Below, piece by piece: positions 50,923 through 61,155 of a stretch of DNA of 64,000 nt; the first letter of the stretch is position 1, and every line of letters starts with the position of its first letter. The position numbers and the translations under genes are program-made. This DNA comes from Candidatus Bariatricus faecipullorum (lineage in GTDB: Bacteria > Bacillota > Clostridia > Lachnospirales > Lachnospiraceae), in NCBI GenBank assembly GCA_019118525.1, contig DWYV01000004.1, forward strand, positions 1 through 64,000, written 5' to 3'. The notes under the pieces were generated by a model, which made no database searches, had not been told where the DNA came from, and was given only the letters and a program-made list of their open reading frames with translations.

Positions 50923-53900
50923 ATGAGTCATGCAGAATTACATACGCTTGGAATCGACATCGGTTCCACTACCGTCAAGATTGCGGTACTGAATGAGCAG
51001 AATGAGCTTCTCTTTTCCGATTACGAGCGTCATTTTGCCAACATCCAGGAGACCCTTTCTGATCTTCTCGGCAGGGCTGTCTATAAGCTTGGTTCCATCC
51101 GGGTATGCCCGGTTATCACCGGTTCCGGCGGACTGACCCTGGCCAAACACCTGGGCGTTCCTTTCGTTCAGGAAGTGATTGCCGTGTCCACTGCCCTTCA
51201 GGACTATGCGCCCCAGACAGATGTGGCCATCGAGCTGGGCGGCGAGGACGCGAAGATTATTTATTTTGAAAACGGAAATGTCGAGCAGAGAATGAACGGC
51301 ATCTGTGCCGGCGGTACCGGTTCCTTTATTGACCAGATGGCCTCCCTGCTTCAGACAGACGCAACCGGCCTGAACGAATATGCAAAAAATTACAAAGCCC
51401 TTTATACCATCGCCGCCCGCTGCGGCGTGTTTGCCAAATCCGATATTCAGCCGCTGATTAACGACGGGGCTACCAGGGAGGACCTGGCGGCTTCCATTTT
51501 CCAGGCCGTGGTCAACCAGACCATCAGCGGACTGGCCTGCGGAAAACCTATCCGGGGACACGTAGCGTTCCTGGGCGGACCGCTCCACTTTCTTTCTGAG
51601 CTCCGGGCCGCTTTCGTCCGGACGCTGAAACTGGACGACGAGCACACCATTGCTCCGAAATATTCCCATCTGTTTGCGGCCGTAGGCTCTGCCATGAACT
51701 CCCAGAAGGATGTGGTGACTTCCCTGGAAGAGCTTCAGCAGCGGCTTGCGAACCATATCAAGATGGACTTCGAAGTAGAACGGATGGAACCGCTTTTTGC
51801 AGGCGAGGCAGAATACCGGGAGTTCCAGGAGCGGCATTCCCGGCATCAGGTTCCCGTGGCGGACCTGGCTTCCTACCGCGGAAAAGCGTTCCTCGGCATT
51901 GACGCCGGTTCCACAACCACCAAGGCCGCCCTGGTAGGCGAAGACGGAAATCTTCTGTATTCTTTCTACCACGGAAATGACGGCGACCCGCTGGGAACCA
52001 CCATCACGGCCATTAAAGATATCTACAGCCGCCTGCCGGAAGGCGTGGAGATTGTACACTCCTGCTCCACCGGATACGGCGAGGCCCTGATTAAAGCCGC
52101 CCTTCTGCTGGACGAAGGAGAGGTGGAGACGGTATCCCACTACTATGCCGCTTCCTTCTTCGAGCCTGACGTGGACTGTATTCTGGATATCGGCGGCCAG
52201 GACATGAAGTGCATCAAAATCAAGAACCAGACCGTGGACAGCGTTCAGCTCAACGAAGCCTGCTCCTCCGGCTGCGGTTCCTTTATTGAGACGTTTGCGA
52301 AATCCCTGAATTACAGCGTGGAGGATTTTGCCCACGAAGCCCTGTTTGCCCGGCACCCCATTGACCTGGGTACCCGGTGTACGGTGTTTATGAACTCCAA
52401 GGTAAAGCAGGCCCAGAAGGAAGGAGCCGAGGTATCCGATATCTCAGCCGGTCTGGCCTACTCGGTTATCAAAAACGCACTGTTTAAGGTTATTAAAGTA
52501 TCCGATGCTTCCGAGCTTGGAAAACGGATTGTGGTTCAGGGCGGTACGTTTTACAATGACGCCGTGCTGCGCAGCTTTGAGAAAATCGCAAACTGCCAGG
52601 CCATCCGTCCGGACATTGCCGGCATCATGGGGGCTTTTGGCGCTGCCCTGATTGCCCGGGAGCGTTACGGATTTAAGGAATGCAAAACAACGACCATGCT
52701 TTCCATCGAAGACATCAACAGTCTGGAGTACACCACGTCCATGGCAAAATGCCAGGGCTGTACTAACAACTGTCGTCTGACCATTAACAAATTCAGCGGC
52801 GGACGCCGCTATATCTCCGGAAACCGCTGCGAACGGGGGCTGGGAAGGGAAAAGACCACAAGTGATATTCCCAACCTGTTCGAGTGGAAAAACAAGCGGT
52901 ATTTCGGATATACTCCTCACACAGAGGAGGAGGCTTCCAGAGGGACAGTGGGCATCCCCCGGGTCCTGAACATGTATGAGAACTATCCCTTCTGGTTTAC
53001 CTTTTTCCATAACCTGGGTTACCGGGTGGTACTTTCCCCGCCCTCTACCCACAAGATTTATGAGCTGGGAATCGAATCCATCCCCAGTGAATCCGAGTGC
53101 TATCCTGCAAAACTGGCCCATGGCCATGTGCAGTGGCTCATCAGTCAGGGTGTGGATTTTATCTTCTATCCCTGCATTCCTTATGAGCGGAATGAATTTC
53201 CGGATGCCAACAATCACTACAACTGCCCGATTGTAACATCCTATGCGGAAAACATTAAAAACAACATGGATCCTATCGTTCTGGGAGAGGTGGAATTTTT
53301 AAATCCCTTCCTGGCGCTTTCCTCAGAGGAAACCATCACCGACGGGCTTGTAAAAGAGTTTTCCGGACGGGATTCCCTTACTTCCGACGAGATTACCCGG
53401 GCGGTACATCTGGCCTGGGAAGAGCTGGCAGCCTGCCGGGAGGATGTTCGTAAGAAAGGGGAGGAAACTCTTGCCTGGATGGAAAAAACCGGAAATCGGG
53501 GTATCGTTCTGGCAGGACGTCCCTACCACTATGACCCGGAAGTAAACCACGGAATTCCGGAGCTGATAACCTCCTACGGAATCGCCGTGCTGACCGAGGA
53601 CTCCGTTTCCCACCTAAACCAGGTGGAACGGCCTCTGATTGTGATGGACCAGTGGATGTACCACTCCCGTCTGTATGCGGCCGCCAACTTTGTAAAGACA
53701 CGGGACAATCTGGATTTAATCCAGCTGAACTCCTTCGGCTGCGGCCTGGACGCGGTCACCACCGACGCTGTGGCAGATATTCTGACCGACTCCGACAAGA
53801 TTTATACGTCCCTGAAAATTGACGAGGTCAATAACCTGGGCGCCGCCAGAATCCGGATTCGTTCTCTTCTGGCTGCCATCCGGGTACGGGAGCAGCGGCA

Positions 53901-55242
53901 CATGGAGCGGACTATCCGTCCCGCTTCCATTGAGAAGGTACAGTTTACTAAAGAGATGCGGAAAAACTATACGATTCTCTGCCCCCAGATGTCTCCTATC
54001 CATTTCAGCCTGATTGAGCCTGCCTTCCGCAAGGCCGGTTACAACATCGAAGTACTGCAGAACGACAATAAAGACGCAGTCAACATAGGGCTGAAATACG
54101 TAAACAACGATGCCTGCTACCCGTCGCTGATGGTAGTGGGACAAATTATGGAAGCAATCCTCTCCGGAAAATACGATACGGATAAAATTGCAGTTATCAT
54201 TTCCCAGACAGGCGGCGGATGCCGTGCTTCCAACTACATCGGATTTATCCGCCGGGCGCTGAAAAAAGCCGGTTACGGCCATATTCCGGTTATCTCCATC
54301 AACTTAAGCGGACTGGAGAAAAACCCCGGCTTTAAGATTACACCTTCCCTGGCTGTCAAGGGCATCTACGGAGCAGTTCTGGGTGACGTGTTTATGCGGT
54401 GCCTCTACCGGGTACGGCCTTATGAAAAGGTAGCAGGCTCTGCCAATGCGCTTCATAAGAAGTGGGAATCAGAGTGTATCAAGTTCCTGCAGAGAAATTA
54501 TCAGAGCCGTTCTGCATTTAAAAAGCTCTGCCGGGATATTATTCACGACTTCGATACCCTGCCCATCCATGAAGACATCGTAAAACCAAGGGTCGGCGTC
54601 GTTGGCGAAATCCTGGTAAAATTCCTTCCGGCGGCCAACAATTACCTGGTAGACCTGCTGGAGCAGGAAGGTGCAGAGGCTGTCGTGCCCGACCTGGTTG
54701 ATTTCCTGCTCTACTGCTTCTATAATACCAATTTCAAGGCAGAGCACCTGGGCATGAAGAAATCCACCGCCCGTATCGCCAACCTGGGAATCCGGGTTCT
54801 GGAATGGTTCCGTAAGCCTGCCGTGGATGCGTTTAAGGCCAGTAAGCGGTTTACTCCGCCTTCTCATATCGAAGAGCTTGCGGATATGGCAAAAGAAATC
54901 GTATCTCTGGGCAACCAGACCGGCGAGGGCTGGTTCCTGACCGGAGAGATGCTGGAACTGATACATACCGGCGCGCCGAACATTGTCTGCACCCAGCCCT
55001 TTGCCTGCCTGCCCAATCACGTTGTCGGAAAAGGCGTTATCAAAGAGCTTCGCAGACGGCATCCGGAGTCCAACATCGTGGCCATCGACTACGACCCGGG
55101 AGCCAGTGAAGTAAACCAGTTAAACCGGATTAAGCTGATGCTCTCTACGGCCGTCAAAAAGCTGCAGAGTCAGAACAGCAGGGAATCCGCGGAAACAAAG
55201 TCCGGCGACGCTGTCGAAGAAGAGAAAAAAGACTGTGCATAA
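50923..55242 (+). CDS. Large 2-hydroxyacyl-CoA dehydratase activase-like protein (BcrAD/BadFG x2 + DUF2229)
   Basis: The 1439-residue protein has two ASKHA ATPase domains, starting [14 protein letters not shown] (residues 8-21) and [14 protein letters not shown] (about 325-338). Each carries a CAGGTGSF or CSSGCGSF loop that can bind a [4Fe-4S] cluster at the dimer interface. A Cys motif [10 protein letters not shown] (about 607-616) and a C-terminal half of DUF2229/HgdB-like type follow. Relatives of the dehydratase activator inject electrons into dehydratases on ATP use. In this giant fused form (YjiL-like, widespread in anaerobes) the substrate is unknown. AAGGAG precedes the ATG. It is a single-gene unit. 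Confidence 0.88.
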   Translation: MSHAELHTLGIDIGSTTVKIAVLNEQNELLFSDYERHFANIQETLSDLLGRAVYKLGSIRVCPVITGSGGLTLAKHLGVPFVQEVIAVSTALQDYAPQTDVAIELGGEDAKIIYFENGNVEQRMNGICAGGTGSFIDQMASLLQTDATGLNEYAKNYKALYTIAARCGVFAKSDIQPLINDGATREDLAASIFQAVVNQTISGLACGKPIRGHVAFLGGPLHFLSELRAAFVRTLKLDDEHTIAPKYSHLFAAVGSAMNSQKDVVTSLEELQQRLANHIKMDFEVERMEPLFAGEAEYREFQERHSRHQVPVADLASYRGKAFLGIDAGSTTTKAALVGEDGNLLYSFYHGNDGDPLGTTITAIKDIYSRLPEGVEIVHSCSTGYGEALIKAALLLDEGEVETVSHYYAASFFEPDVDCILDIGGQDMKCIKIKNQTVDSVQLNEACSSGCGSFIETFAKSLNYSVEDFAHEALFARHPIDLGTRCTVFMNSKVKQAQKEGAEVSDISAGLAYSVIKNALFKVIKVSDASELGKRIVVQGGTFYNDAVLRSFEKIANCQAIRPDIAGIMGAFGAALIARERYGFKECKTTTMLSIEDINSLEYTTSMAKCQGCTNNCRLTINKFSGGRRYISGNRCERGLGREKTTSDIPNLFEWKNKRYFGYTPHTEEEASRGTVGIPRVLNMYENYPFWFTFFHNLGYRVVLSPPSTHKIYELGIESIPSESECYPAKLAHGHVQWLISQGVDFIFYPCIPYERNEFPDANNHYNCPIVTSYAENIKNNMDPIVLGEVEFLNPFLALSSEETITDGLVKEFSGRDSLTSDEITRAVHLAWEELAACREDVRKKGEETLAWMEKTGNRGIVLAGRPYHYDPEVNHGIPELITSYGIAVLTEDSVSHLNQVERPLIVMDQWMYHSRLYAAANFVKTRDNLDLIQLNSFGCGLDAVTTDAVADILTDSDKIYTSLKIDEVNNLGAARIRIRSLLAAIRVREQRHMERTIRPASIEKVQFTKEMRKNYTILCPQMSPIHFSLIEPAFRKAGYNIEVLQNDNKDAVNIGLKYVNNDACYPSLMVVGQIMEAILSGKYDTDKIAVIISQTGGGCRASNYIGFIRRALKKAGYGHIPVISINLSGLEKNPGFKITPSLAVKGIYGAVLGDVFMRCLYRVRPYEKVAGSANALHKKWESECIKFLQRNYQSRSAFKKLCRDIIHDFDTLPIHEDIVKPRVGVVGEILVKFLPAANNYLVDLLEQEGAEAVVPDLVDFLLYCFYNTNFKAEHLGMKKSTARIANLGIRVLEWFRKPAVDAFKASKRFTPPSHIEELADMAKEIVSLGNQTGEGWFLTGEMLELIHTGAPNIVCTQPFACLPNHVVGKGVIKELRRRHPESNIVAIDYDPGASEVNQLNRIKLMLSTAVKKLQSQNSRESAETKSGDAVEEEKKDCA

Positions 55243-55256
55243 AACTGCATGGATAG

Positions 55257-55288
55257 AAAAATCCCGTCCGTAACGGACGGGATTTTTT
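55257..55288. terminator. Bidirectional terminator, activase-like gene and aspartate aminotransferase
   Basis: Arms AAAAATCCCGTCCG and CGGACGGGATTTTT enclose loop TAA, with U-tracts on both strands, 15 bases past the plus-strand stop and 12 before the minus-strand one. Confidence 0.93.
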
Positions 55289-55299
55289 CTGTACCGCTT

Positions 55300-56592
55300 T
55301 TAATCAGCTTTTTCTTCCAGCAGTTTTTCAATGCTTACCAGCTTCACGCTGAGTACAAACACCTTCGCCGCCTGTTTTACCTCTTCCAGGCTGGGATAGG
55401 TGGGCGCAATCCGGATATTGCTGTCCTTCGGGTCTTTTTTATAAGGGAAGGTAGCACCTGCCGCTGTCATAACCAGACCTGCTTCTTTTGCCTTCGCCAC
55501 GATGGCTTTTGCACAGCCTTCCATGGCATCAAAGGAGATGAAGTAACCGCCCCTGGGGGAAATCCAGGAACCGATTTCCAGGCCGCCCAGCTCGTTTTCC
55601 AGTGTGCCAAGCACAGCGTCAAATTTGGGCCGGATAATCTCCGCATGCTTCTTCATATGCTCTACCATGCCGTGGATATCTTTAAAGAACCGCACGTGAC
55701 GGAGCTGGTTGAGCTTGTCATGCCCAATGGTCTGCACCGCCATCATCTGGCGGATTTCCTTTAAGTTGTTCTCGGAAGCGGCAATCGCGGCGATTCCGGA
55801 ACCGGGGAAACTGATTTTGGAGGTAGAACCGAACTTATAAACCATATCCTGGTGTCCTTCTTTTTTACACTCCATCAGGATTTCAATCAGATAGTCCTGC
55901 TTGTCTTCGTAAAGATGGTGGATGCCGTAAGCATTATCCCAGAAAATGCGGAAATCCTCTGCCGCCGGATTCAGCTTGGCAAACCGGTGTACCGTTTCAT
56001 CTGAATAGGTGATTCCCTGGGGATTGGAGTATTTCGGTACACACCAGATTCCCTTTACAGCCGGGTCGGTCTCCACATACTTCTCTACCAGGTCCATATC
56101 CGGTCCGTCCGGCGTCATGGGAATATTTATCATTTCTATTCCAAAGTGCTCTGTGATGGCAAAATGGCGGTCGTATCCCGGCACCGGACAGAGGAATTTT
56201 ACCTTATCCAGCTTTGCCCAGGGAGTACTTCCCATAATGCCGTGGGTCATGGCACGTGCCACCGTATCGTACATCACGTTAAGACTGGAGTTTCCGAAGA
56301 TGATAATGTTGTCCTTCGGTACTTCCATCATGTCTGCAAAAAGCTGTTTCGCCTCCCGGATGCCATCAATCACACCATAATTCCGGCAGTCCACGCCTTC
56401 CTCACAGACAAGATCCGATTTACTTGTCAGAACATCCATCATACCCATGGAAATATCAAGCTGTTCCTGTGACGGCTTTCCTCTGGTCATATCCAGTTTC
56501 AGTCCCAGCTCCATTACCTTCTTAAATTCTTCTTCCAGACCGCTTTTCAGTTCCAGTAATTCTTCTCTGCTCAAGTCTTTGTACGCTGTCAT
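55300..56592 (-). CDS. Aspartate aminotransferase-like PLP enzyme, subgroup Ic
   Basis: The 430-residue protein matches the Asp_aminotransf family (PF12897) that includes the Corynebacterium AspT: LDMTRGKPSQEQLDIS, YGVIDGIREAKQLFADM, FLCPVPGYDRHF, WCVPKYSNPQGITYSDE, and the PLP lysine in KFGSTSKISFPGSG. It transfers the amino group between aspartate or a similar amino acid and 2-oxoglutarate. GGGAGG is 7 bases before the ATG at 56592; an adjacent upstream GTG is less well spaced. Single-gene unit. Confidence 0.88.
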   Translation of the reverse strand: MTAYKDLSREELLELKSGLEEEFKKVMELGLKLDMTRGKPSQEQLDISMGMMDVLTSKSDLVCEEGVDCRNYGVIDGIREAKQLFADMMEVPKDNIIIFGNSSLNVMYDTVARAMTHGIMGSTPWAKLDKVKFLCPVPGYDRHFAITEHFGIEMINIPMTPDGPDMDLVEKYVETDPAVKGIWCVPKYSNPQGITYSDETVHRFAKLNPAAEDFRIFWDNAYGIHHLYEDKQDYLIEILMECKKEGHQDMVYKFGSTSKISFPGSGIAAIAASENNLKEIRQMMAVQTIGHDKLNQLRHVRFFKDIHGMVEHMKKHAEIIRPKFDAVLGTLENELGGLEIGSWISPRGGYFISFDAMEGCAKAIVAKAKEAGLVMTAAGATFPYKKDPKDSNIRIAPTYPSLEEVKQAAKVFVLSVKLVSIEKLLEEKAD

Positions 56593-56628
56593 CACATAAC
56601 CTCCCGTATTTTTTCACTCATCCAGCCT

Positions 56629-56657
56629 AGTATATCGAAAAAATGACATTTCGTCAA
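56629..56657 (-). promoter_or_regulatory. Sigma-A promoter of the aspartate aminotransferase
   Basis: On the minus strand TTGACG (56652-56657) and TATACT (56629-56634) are 17 bases apart, 37 bases before the ATG. The region from here to 56812 otherwise shows no gene. Confidence 0.8.
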
Positions 56658-56810
56658 CTATTTCCTGCATTTTCTTCCAGTTTTATCCAGGTTTTTCCCT
56701 TTTCTTCGTTCCGATATGAAGTTTAAAAATGATTTTTATTCATTTTTCCGTTTTCCGTGGGGCGGCAGCCACTGGCAGGCACGGCAGTCGCCCTCCGGGC
56801 TTATACCATA

Positions 56811-56840
56811 AAAAAGGGACGCCCCGAAGAACGTCCCTTT
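56811..56840 (-). terminator. Terminator of gpmI
   Basis: Arms AAAGGGACG and CGTCCCTTT enclose a 10-base loop, followed on the minus strand by TTTTTT counted with the arm end. It lies 26 bases past the gpmI stop. Confidence 0.85.
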
Positions 56841-56865
56841 GCTTTACTTTGTGTTCGTTTTTCAC

Positions 56866-58404
56866 TTATGCTTTTACAAGCAGAGATTTTCCGGTCATCT
56901 CTTTCGGCTGTTCCATTCCCATCAGTTCAATCAGAGTGGGGGCGATATCCGCCAGACAGCCGCCTTCCCGCAGTCCGTATCCTTCCGTATTCACCAGAAT
57001 AAAGGGAACCGGGTTGGTCGTATGAGCGGTAAAGGGCTCGCCGGTCTCTTCGTCAATCAGCTGCTCTGCGTTTCCATGGTCCGCGCAGATAAACATCTGT
57101 CCGTTTACCTGTTTAATAGCGTCCACAGCTCTTCCCACGCACTCGTCTACTGCTTCAATCGCTTTGATGGCGGCAGCTTCCACGCCGGTATGACCTACCA
57201 TGTCCGGGTTGGCAAAATTGATGATGATAACATCGTATTTTCCTCCGGTAATCGCTTCCACCAGTCTGTCACACACTTCATAGGCGCTCATCTCCGGCTT
57301 CAGGTCGTAGGTAGCTACCTTGGGAGAGTTCACCAGAATCCGGTCTTCGCCTTCGTTTGGCTCTTCCACGCCGCCGTTAAAGAAGAACGTAACATGAGCA
57401 TATTTCTCTGTCTCGGCAATCCGGGCCTGTTTTAATCCGTTTGCGGCCAGGAATTCTCCGAATGTATTGGTAATCTCTTCTTTTACAAAAGCAATCTGCT
57501 TGTTCGGAATCGTTACATCGTATTCGGTAAAGCAGACATAGGTGGTTTTTACCCTCGGTCCGCGGTCAAATCCGCTGAACTCGTCGTCACAGAACGTACG
57601 GGTGATTTCTCTTGCCCGGTCCGGACGGAAGTTAAAGAAGATAATGGAGTCGTTTTCTTTAATCGTAGCAACCGGCGCGCCGTCTTTCTCCACCACAGTC
57701 GGAAGTACGAACTCATCGGTGGTATCCTTGTCGTAGGAAGCCTGAATGCCTTCCGGGCCGGATACTGCTTCTTCGCCTTCTCCGTAAACCAGGGCGCGGT
57801 ACGCTTTTTCCACACGTTCCCAGCGGTTGTCACGGTCCATGGCATAGTAACGTCCCATCACTGTAGCCACTTCGCCTACGCCGATTTCTTCCATTTTGGC
57901 AACCAGCTCTTCTACATATTCTTTTCCGGAAGCCGGAGGTGTGTCACGGCCGTCCAGGAAGCAGTGTACATATACTTTTTCGATTCCCTGACGTTTTGCC
58001 AGCTCCAGAAGTCCGTAGATATGGGTATTGTGGCTGTGTACGCCGCCATCGGAAACCAGCCCCATCAGGTGCAGGGAAGAGCCGTTTTTCTTCACGTTGT
58101 CGCAGGCTGCCAGAAGCGCCTTGTTTTCAAAAAAGTCGCCATCCTCGATGGCTTTTGTAATTTTGGTCAAATCCTGATATACAATTCTTCCGGCGCCCAT
58201 ATTCAGGTGTCCGACTTCAGAATTTCCCATCTGGCCGTCCGGAAGCCCTACAGCCAGCCCACTGGCGTTTCCTTTTACAAAGGGGCACTCTGCCATCAAT
58301 TTATCCATTACCGGGGTCTTTGCCTCGGCCACTGCATTACCTTCTGTTTTTTCATTCAGTCCGTATCCGTCCAGAATCATTAAAACGGTAGGTCTCTTGC
58401 TCAT
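56866..58404 (-). CDS. gpmI: 2,3-bisphosphoglycerate-independent phosphoglycerate mutase
   Basis: The 512-residue Mn-dependent enzyme begins [14 protein letters not shown] and has the phosphoserine motif [54 protein letters not shown] and C-terminal ADHGNAEQL. It interconverts 3- and 2-phosphoglycerate. AAAGGAGAGG precedes the ATG. It is separated from the other glycolysis genes by the flavin reductase and a Cof phosphatase. Confidence 0.97.
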   Translation of the reverse strand: MSKRPTVLMILDGYGLNEKTEGNAVAEAKTPVMDKLMAECPFVKGNASGLAVGLPDGQMGNSEVGHLNMGAGRIVYQDLTKITKAIEDGDFFENKALLAACDNVKKNGSSLHLMGLVSDGGVHSHNTHIYGLLELAKRQGIEKVYVHCFLDGRDTPPASGKEYVEELVAKMEEIGVGEVATVMGRYYAMDRDNRWERVEKAYRALVYGEGEEAVSGPEGIQASYDKDTTDEFVLPTVVEKDGAPVATIKENDSIIFFNFRPDRAREITRTFCDDEFSGFDRGPRVKTTYVCFTEYDVTIPNKQIAFVKEEITNTFGEFLAANGLKQARIAETEKYAHVTFFFNGGVEEPNEGEDRILVNSPKVATYDLKPEMSAYEVCDRLVEAITGGKYDVIIINFANPDMVGHTGVEAAAIKAIEAVDECVGRAVDAIKQVNGQMFICADHGNAEQLIDEETGEPFTAHTTNPVPFILVNTEGYGLREGGCLADIAPTLIELMGMEQPKEMTGKSLLVKA

Positions 58405-58613
58405 GTTATCCTCTCCTTTTCCTCAGAGTATATTCAGTCCCGGTTCATACCGGAAGTCCTGTTCCAACTTCATATTTTACATGATTTTCCGCCTGCTTGC
58501 AATAGAAGGAATACGAATATCCGCCGGATATTTCCCGGCCCCGCCTTGCCTTACGCCCGGGATTCTGTTATCCTTGTCTTAAGAACTTATTTTTCTCAAC
58601 AGGAGGTGTTTTT

Positions 58614-59276
58614 ATGAATACAGCAGTTTTCAGAAACATGTCCTACGGCGTCTACATCGTAGGAACCATGGACGGGGACCGTCCCACCGGCTGCACGGCC
58701 AACAGCATCATGCAGATTACTTCTTCCCCGGCCACCATTGCGGCCAGCATCAACCATGACAACTATACCAACGGATGCATTAAAAAGACCGGACTTTTTT
58801 CCTTCTCTATTCTGGCGGAAAATTCCCGGTCAGACCTGATTGGAACCTTTGGTTTCCAGTCCGGAAAAGATACCGACAAATTTCAGGACGTAGATTATGA
58901 GATGGCAGAAGGCGTACCCGTCGTAAAAGACTCCTGCGGTTATGTGGTGTGCAGGGTCATCGACACCATGGAAACCTCCACCCACACCGTATTCCTCGGA
59001 GAGGTTATCGCTGCTGAGACCTATCCCGCCTCCGCTCCCGAAATGACCTATTCCTACTATCATAAGGTTATCAAAGGAAAGAGCCCGAAGAACGCGCCTA
59101 CCTATCTTCCCGAAGAGCCGGCCACTCCGAAAGAAGAATCCGAAGCCACCGGTTCCCGTGTGCAGTACGTCTGCCAGGTATGCGGATACGTCTACGACGG
59201 CGACCCGCTCCCGCCGGATTTCGTATGTCCCGTGTGCAAGCAGGGTCCGGATAAGTTTAAAAGGGTAGAAGTTTAA
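58614..59276 (+). CDS. Flavin reductase-rubredoxin fusion (high-molecular-weight rubredoxin)
   Basis: The 220-residue protein has an FMN-binding flavin reductase domain (1-150; GVYIVGTMDGDRPTGCTANSIMQITSSPATIAASIN) and a C-terminal rubredoxin (about 181-220) with the Fe-binding pairs CQVCGYVYDG and CPVCKQG. This matches Hrb/NADH:rubredoxin-type proteins of clostridia and acetogens, which pass electrons to diiron flavoproteins that reduce oxygen, NO or peroxide. CAGGAGGTG precedes the ATG. It is a single-gene unit; the 209 bases upstream show no clear promoter. Confidence 0.92.
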   Translation: MNTAVFRNMSYGVYIVGTMDGDRPTGCTANSIMQITSSPATIAASINHDNYTNGCIKKTGLFSFSILAENSRSDLIGTFGFQSGKDTDKFQDVDYEMAEGVPVVKDSCGYVVCRVIDTMETSTHTVFLGEVIAAETYPASAPEMTYSYYHKVIKGKSPKNAPTYLPEEPATPKEESEATGSRVQYVCQVCGYVYDGDPLPPDFVCPVCKQGPDKFKRVEV

Positions 59277-59283
59277 TATGAAT

Positions 59284-59317
59284 GGGGACGGGTACAGGCT
59301 GGCCTGTACCCGTCCCC
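59284..59317. repeat. GGGGACGGGTAC palindrome, copy 3
   Basis: Perfect 16-base arms GGGGACGGGTACAGGC (59284-59299) and its complement (59302-59317) flank centre TG. Relative to copies 1 and 2 one base pair in the stem is changed on both sides. It lies 7 bases past the flavin reductase stop and 2 bases before the Cof gene stop. Confidence 0.85.
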
Positions 59318-59319
59318 GA

Positions 59320-60141
59320 CTACAATTCCAAAACAATTCGTTCAATTTCTTTTGCCACGCCGTCCCGGGCATTGGTATCGGTTACGCAGGCTGCTATTTC
59401 CTTCAGGTCTTCGTCTGCGTTTCCCATGGCTACGGAATATCCTGCAACCTGGAGCATCTCTCTGTCGTTGCTGGCATCTCCAAAAACCATAACCTCTTCC
59501 GTGGATATCCCGAGCAGTCTGCAGAGTTCCCGGATTCCTTCGCCTTTGTTTACCCCTTTCCGGTTGATTTCCAGGTTTCCGGGAATAGAGGAAGAACAGG
59601 CAAAGCTGTCCATGGATTCGATTTCCTGACTCATGGATTCGATTTCTTCCGGAGGGGTACTGATGACATCAATTTTTTCCAGTTCCTGCTCTCCCAGAAA
59701 ATCTTCCAGAGAATTGACTACTGTCATGCTGTCCATGATTTCTTTTACAAAGTTCCCCGGAAGGGTATTCAGATCCATCCTGTCCCAGGAATCTTTTTCA
59801 ATATAAGACTTCCCATCACAGTAAACTTCGAATACCGTGCGGTGTTTTTGCAGTATTTTGCAGAGTGCGCTCCACTTTTCATATGGAATACCACCGAGCG
59901 TACTCTGTTTTTTGCTTTCCAAATCCATGAAAGCGGCTCCGTTTGACATAAGCAGATAGTCTATGTCGCTGGTCTGACTTAGCACATTTCCCAATAGGGA
60001 ATAAGTACGTCCGCTTCCAATCGCAATAGAGACTCCTTTACTCTTTGCATTATGCAGGGCTTCCTTTGTTCTCGGTGAAATGGTTCTGTGGTCACTTCCC
60101 AGCAGTGTCCCGTCCAAATCAGCAACAATCAATTTTACCAC
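59320..60141 (-). CDS. Cof-type HAD-IIB phosphatase
   Basis: The 273-residue protein has motif I VADLDGTLLGSD, the C2-type cap domain (about 85-190), and MVFGDASNDREML as motif IV, the usual Cof/YidA layout. These dephosphorylate sugar phosphates and other small phosphates; the substrate is not fixed. It starts with GTG at 60141 behind GAGGAGGAG. A terminator separates it from tpiA. Confidence 0.9.
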   Translation of the reverse strand: MVKLIVADLDGTLLGSDHRTISPRTKEALHNAKSKGVSIAIGSGRTYSLLGNVLSQTSDIDYLLMSNGAAFMDLESKKQSTLGGIPYEKWSALCKILQKHRTVFEVYCDGKSYIEKDSWDRMDLNTLPGNFVKEIMDSMTVVNSLEDFLGEQELEKIDVISTPPEEIESMSQEIESMDSFACSSSIPGNLEINRKGVNKGEGIRELCRLLGISTEEVMVFGDASNDREMLQVAGYSVAMGNADEDLKEIAACVTDTNARDGVAKEIERIVLEL

Positions 60142-60159
60142 GTTGTTCTCCTCCTCAGT

Positions 60160-60198
60160 AAAAAGGGCTGCCGAAAATGTTCCGGCAGCTCTTTTTTT
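60160..60198 (-). terminator. Terminator of tpiA
   Basis: Arms of GCTGCCG and CGGCAGC, extended by AAAAAG and CTTTTT, surround a 9-base loop. The minus strand tail is TTTTTACTG. It lies 20 bases past the tpiA stop. Confidence 0.88.
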
Positions 60199-60218
60199 TA
60201 CTATCTTCCGTTTCTGGA

Positions 60219-60968
60219 TTATTTCCAGTTTACAATCTTTCCGAAGTCCGGTTTCAGGGAAGCGCCCCCAACCAGTCCTCCGTCGATATCCGGCTGTGCA
60301 AACAGTTCCGGAGCTGTGGCTGCATTTACAGAGCCGCCGTACTGGATACGGATTGCTTCTGCTGTAACCTCATCGTAAATCTCAGCAATGCACTCACGGA
60401 TGCCTTTGCAAACTTCCTGCGCCTGCTCTGTGGTAGCCGTCTTTCCGGTACCGATTGCCCAGATGGGTTCGTAAGCGATTACTGCTGTCTTTGCCTGGTC
60501 AGCGGTTACTCCACAGAATCCTTCTTTTACCTGCTGACGGATGAAATCCATAGTAACGCCTTTTTCTCTCTGTTCCAGAGACTCTCCACAGCACATAATC
60601 GGTGTGATGCCGTGCTCAAATGCTTTCAGCATCTTTTTGTTTACTGTCTCATTCGTCTCTGCAAAGTACTCTCTTCTCTCAGAATGTCCCAGTACCACGT
60701 ATTTTACACCGGCATCTGTGAGCATGGCCGGGGAAATTTCTCCGGTATATGCACCTTTCTCTTCATAGTACATATTTTCGGCGCCAACCTGAATATTGCT
60801 GCCTTTTGCAGCTTCCACTACCGGAATAATGTCGATGGCCGGCACGCAGAATACAACGTCTGCGTCTTCCGTCACAACCAGCGGTTTCAGGGTATTTACC
60901 AGTTCCACTGCCTCAGACGGAGTCATGTTCATTTTCCAGTTTCCTGCAATAATTTTCTTTCTTGCCAT
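60219..60968 (-). CDS. tpiA: Triosephosphate isomerase
   Basis: The 249-residue TIM barrel begins [16 protein letters not shown] (N10, K12) and carries [11 protein letters not shown] (catalytic His) and [13 protein letters not shown] (catalytic Glu), then QYGGSVNAA. The frame continues 17 codons upstream across repeat DNA, but GAGGGAC and the conserved N-terminus fix the start at 60968. It follows pgk with a 187-base spacer that holds a duplicated sequence. Confidence 0.97.
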   Translation of the reverse strand: MARKKIIAGNWKMNMTPSEAVELVNTLKPLVVTEDADVVFCVPAIDIIPVVEAAKGSNIQVGAENMYYEEKGAYTGEISPAMLTDAGVKYVVLGHSERREYFAETNETVNKKMLKAFEHGITPIMCCGESLEQREKGVTMDFIRQQVKEGFCGVTADQAKTAVIAYEPIWAIGTGKTATTEQAQEVCKGIRECIAEIYDEVTAEAIRIQYGGSVNAATAPELFAQPDIDGGLVGGASLKPDFGKIVNWK

Positions 60969-61002
60969 GATAGTCCCTCTTTTCTTCTTATTCGCACTCG
61001 CC

Positions 61003-61155
61003 AAGCTCACCCTTCGCACTGTGTGCCCGGCTTCGCTAAGCTTTACACGGGTATGTCCGCCTCCGTAGGCCTCATGAGAAACTTCGGCAACTACGGCGGA
61101 CTAAGTAAACGCTAAGCTCACCCTTCGCACTGTGTGCTCGGCTTCGCTAAGCTTT
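61003..61155. repeat. Pair of direct repeats between pgk and tpiA
   Basis: A 42-base unit beginning AAGCTCACCCTTCGCACTG occurs at 61003-61044 and 61114-61155, with one base different. Each contains the small hairpin GCAC-TGT-GTGC and has AAGCT/AGCTT ends. Between them TCCGCC...CGTAG (61056-61068) can pair with CTACGGCGGA (61091-61100). The right copy abuts the pgk stop codon. Confidence 0.8.
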
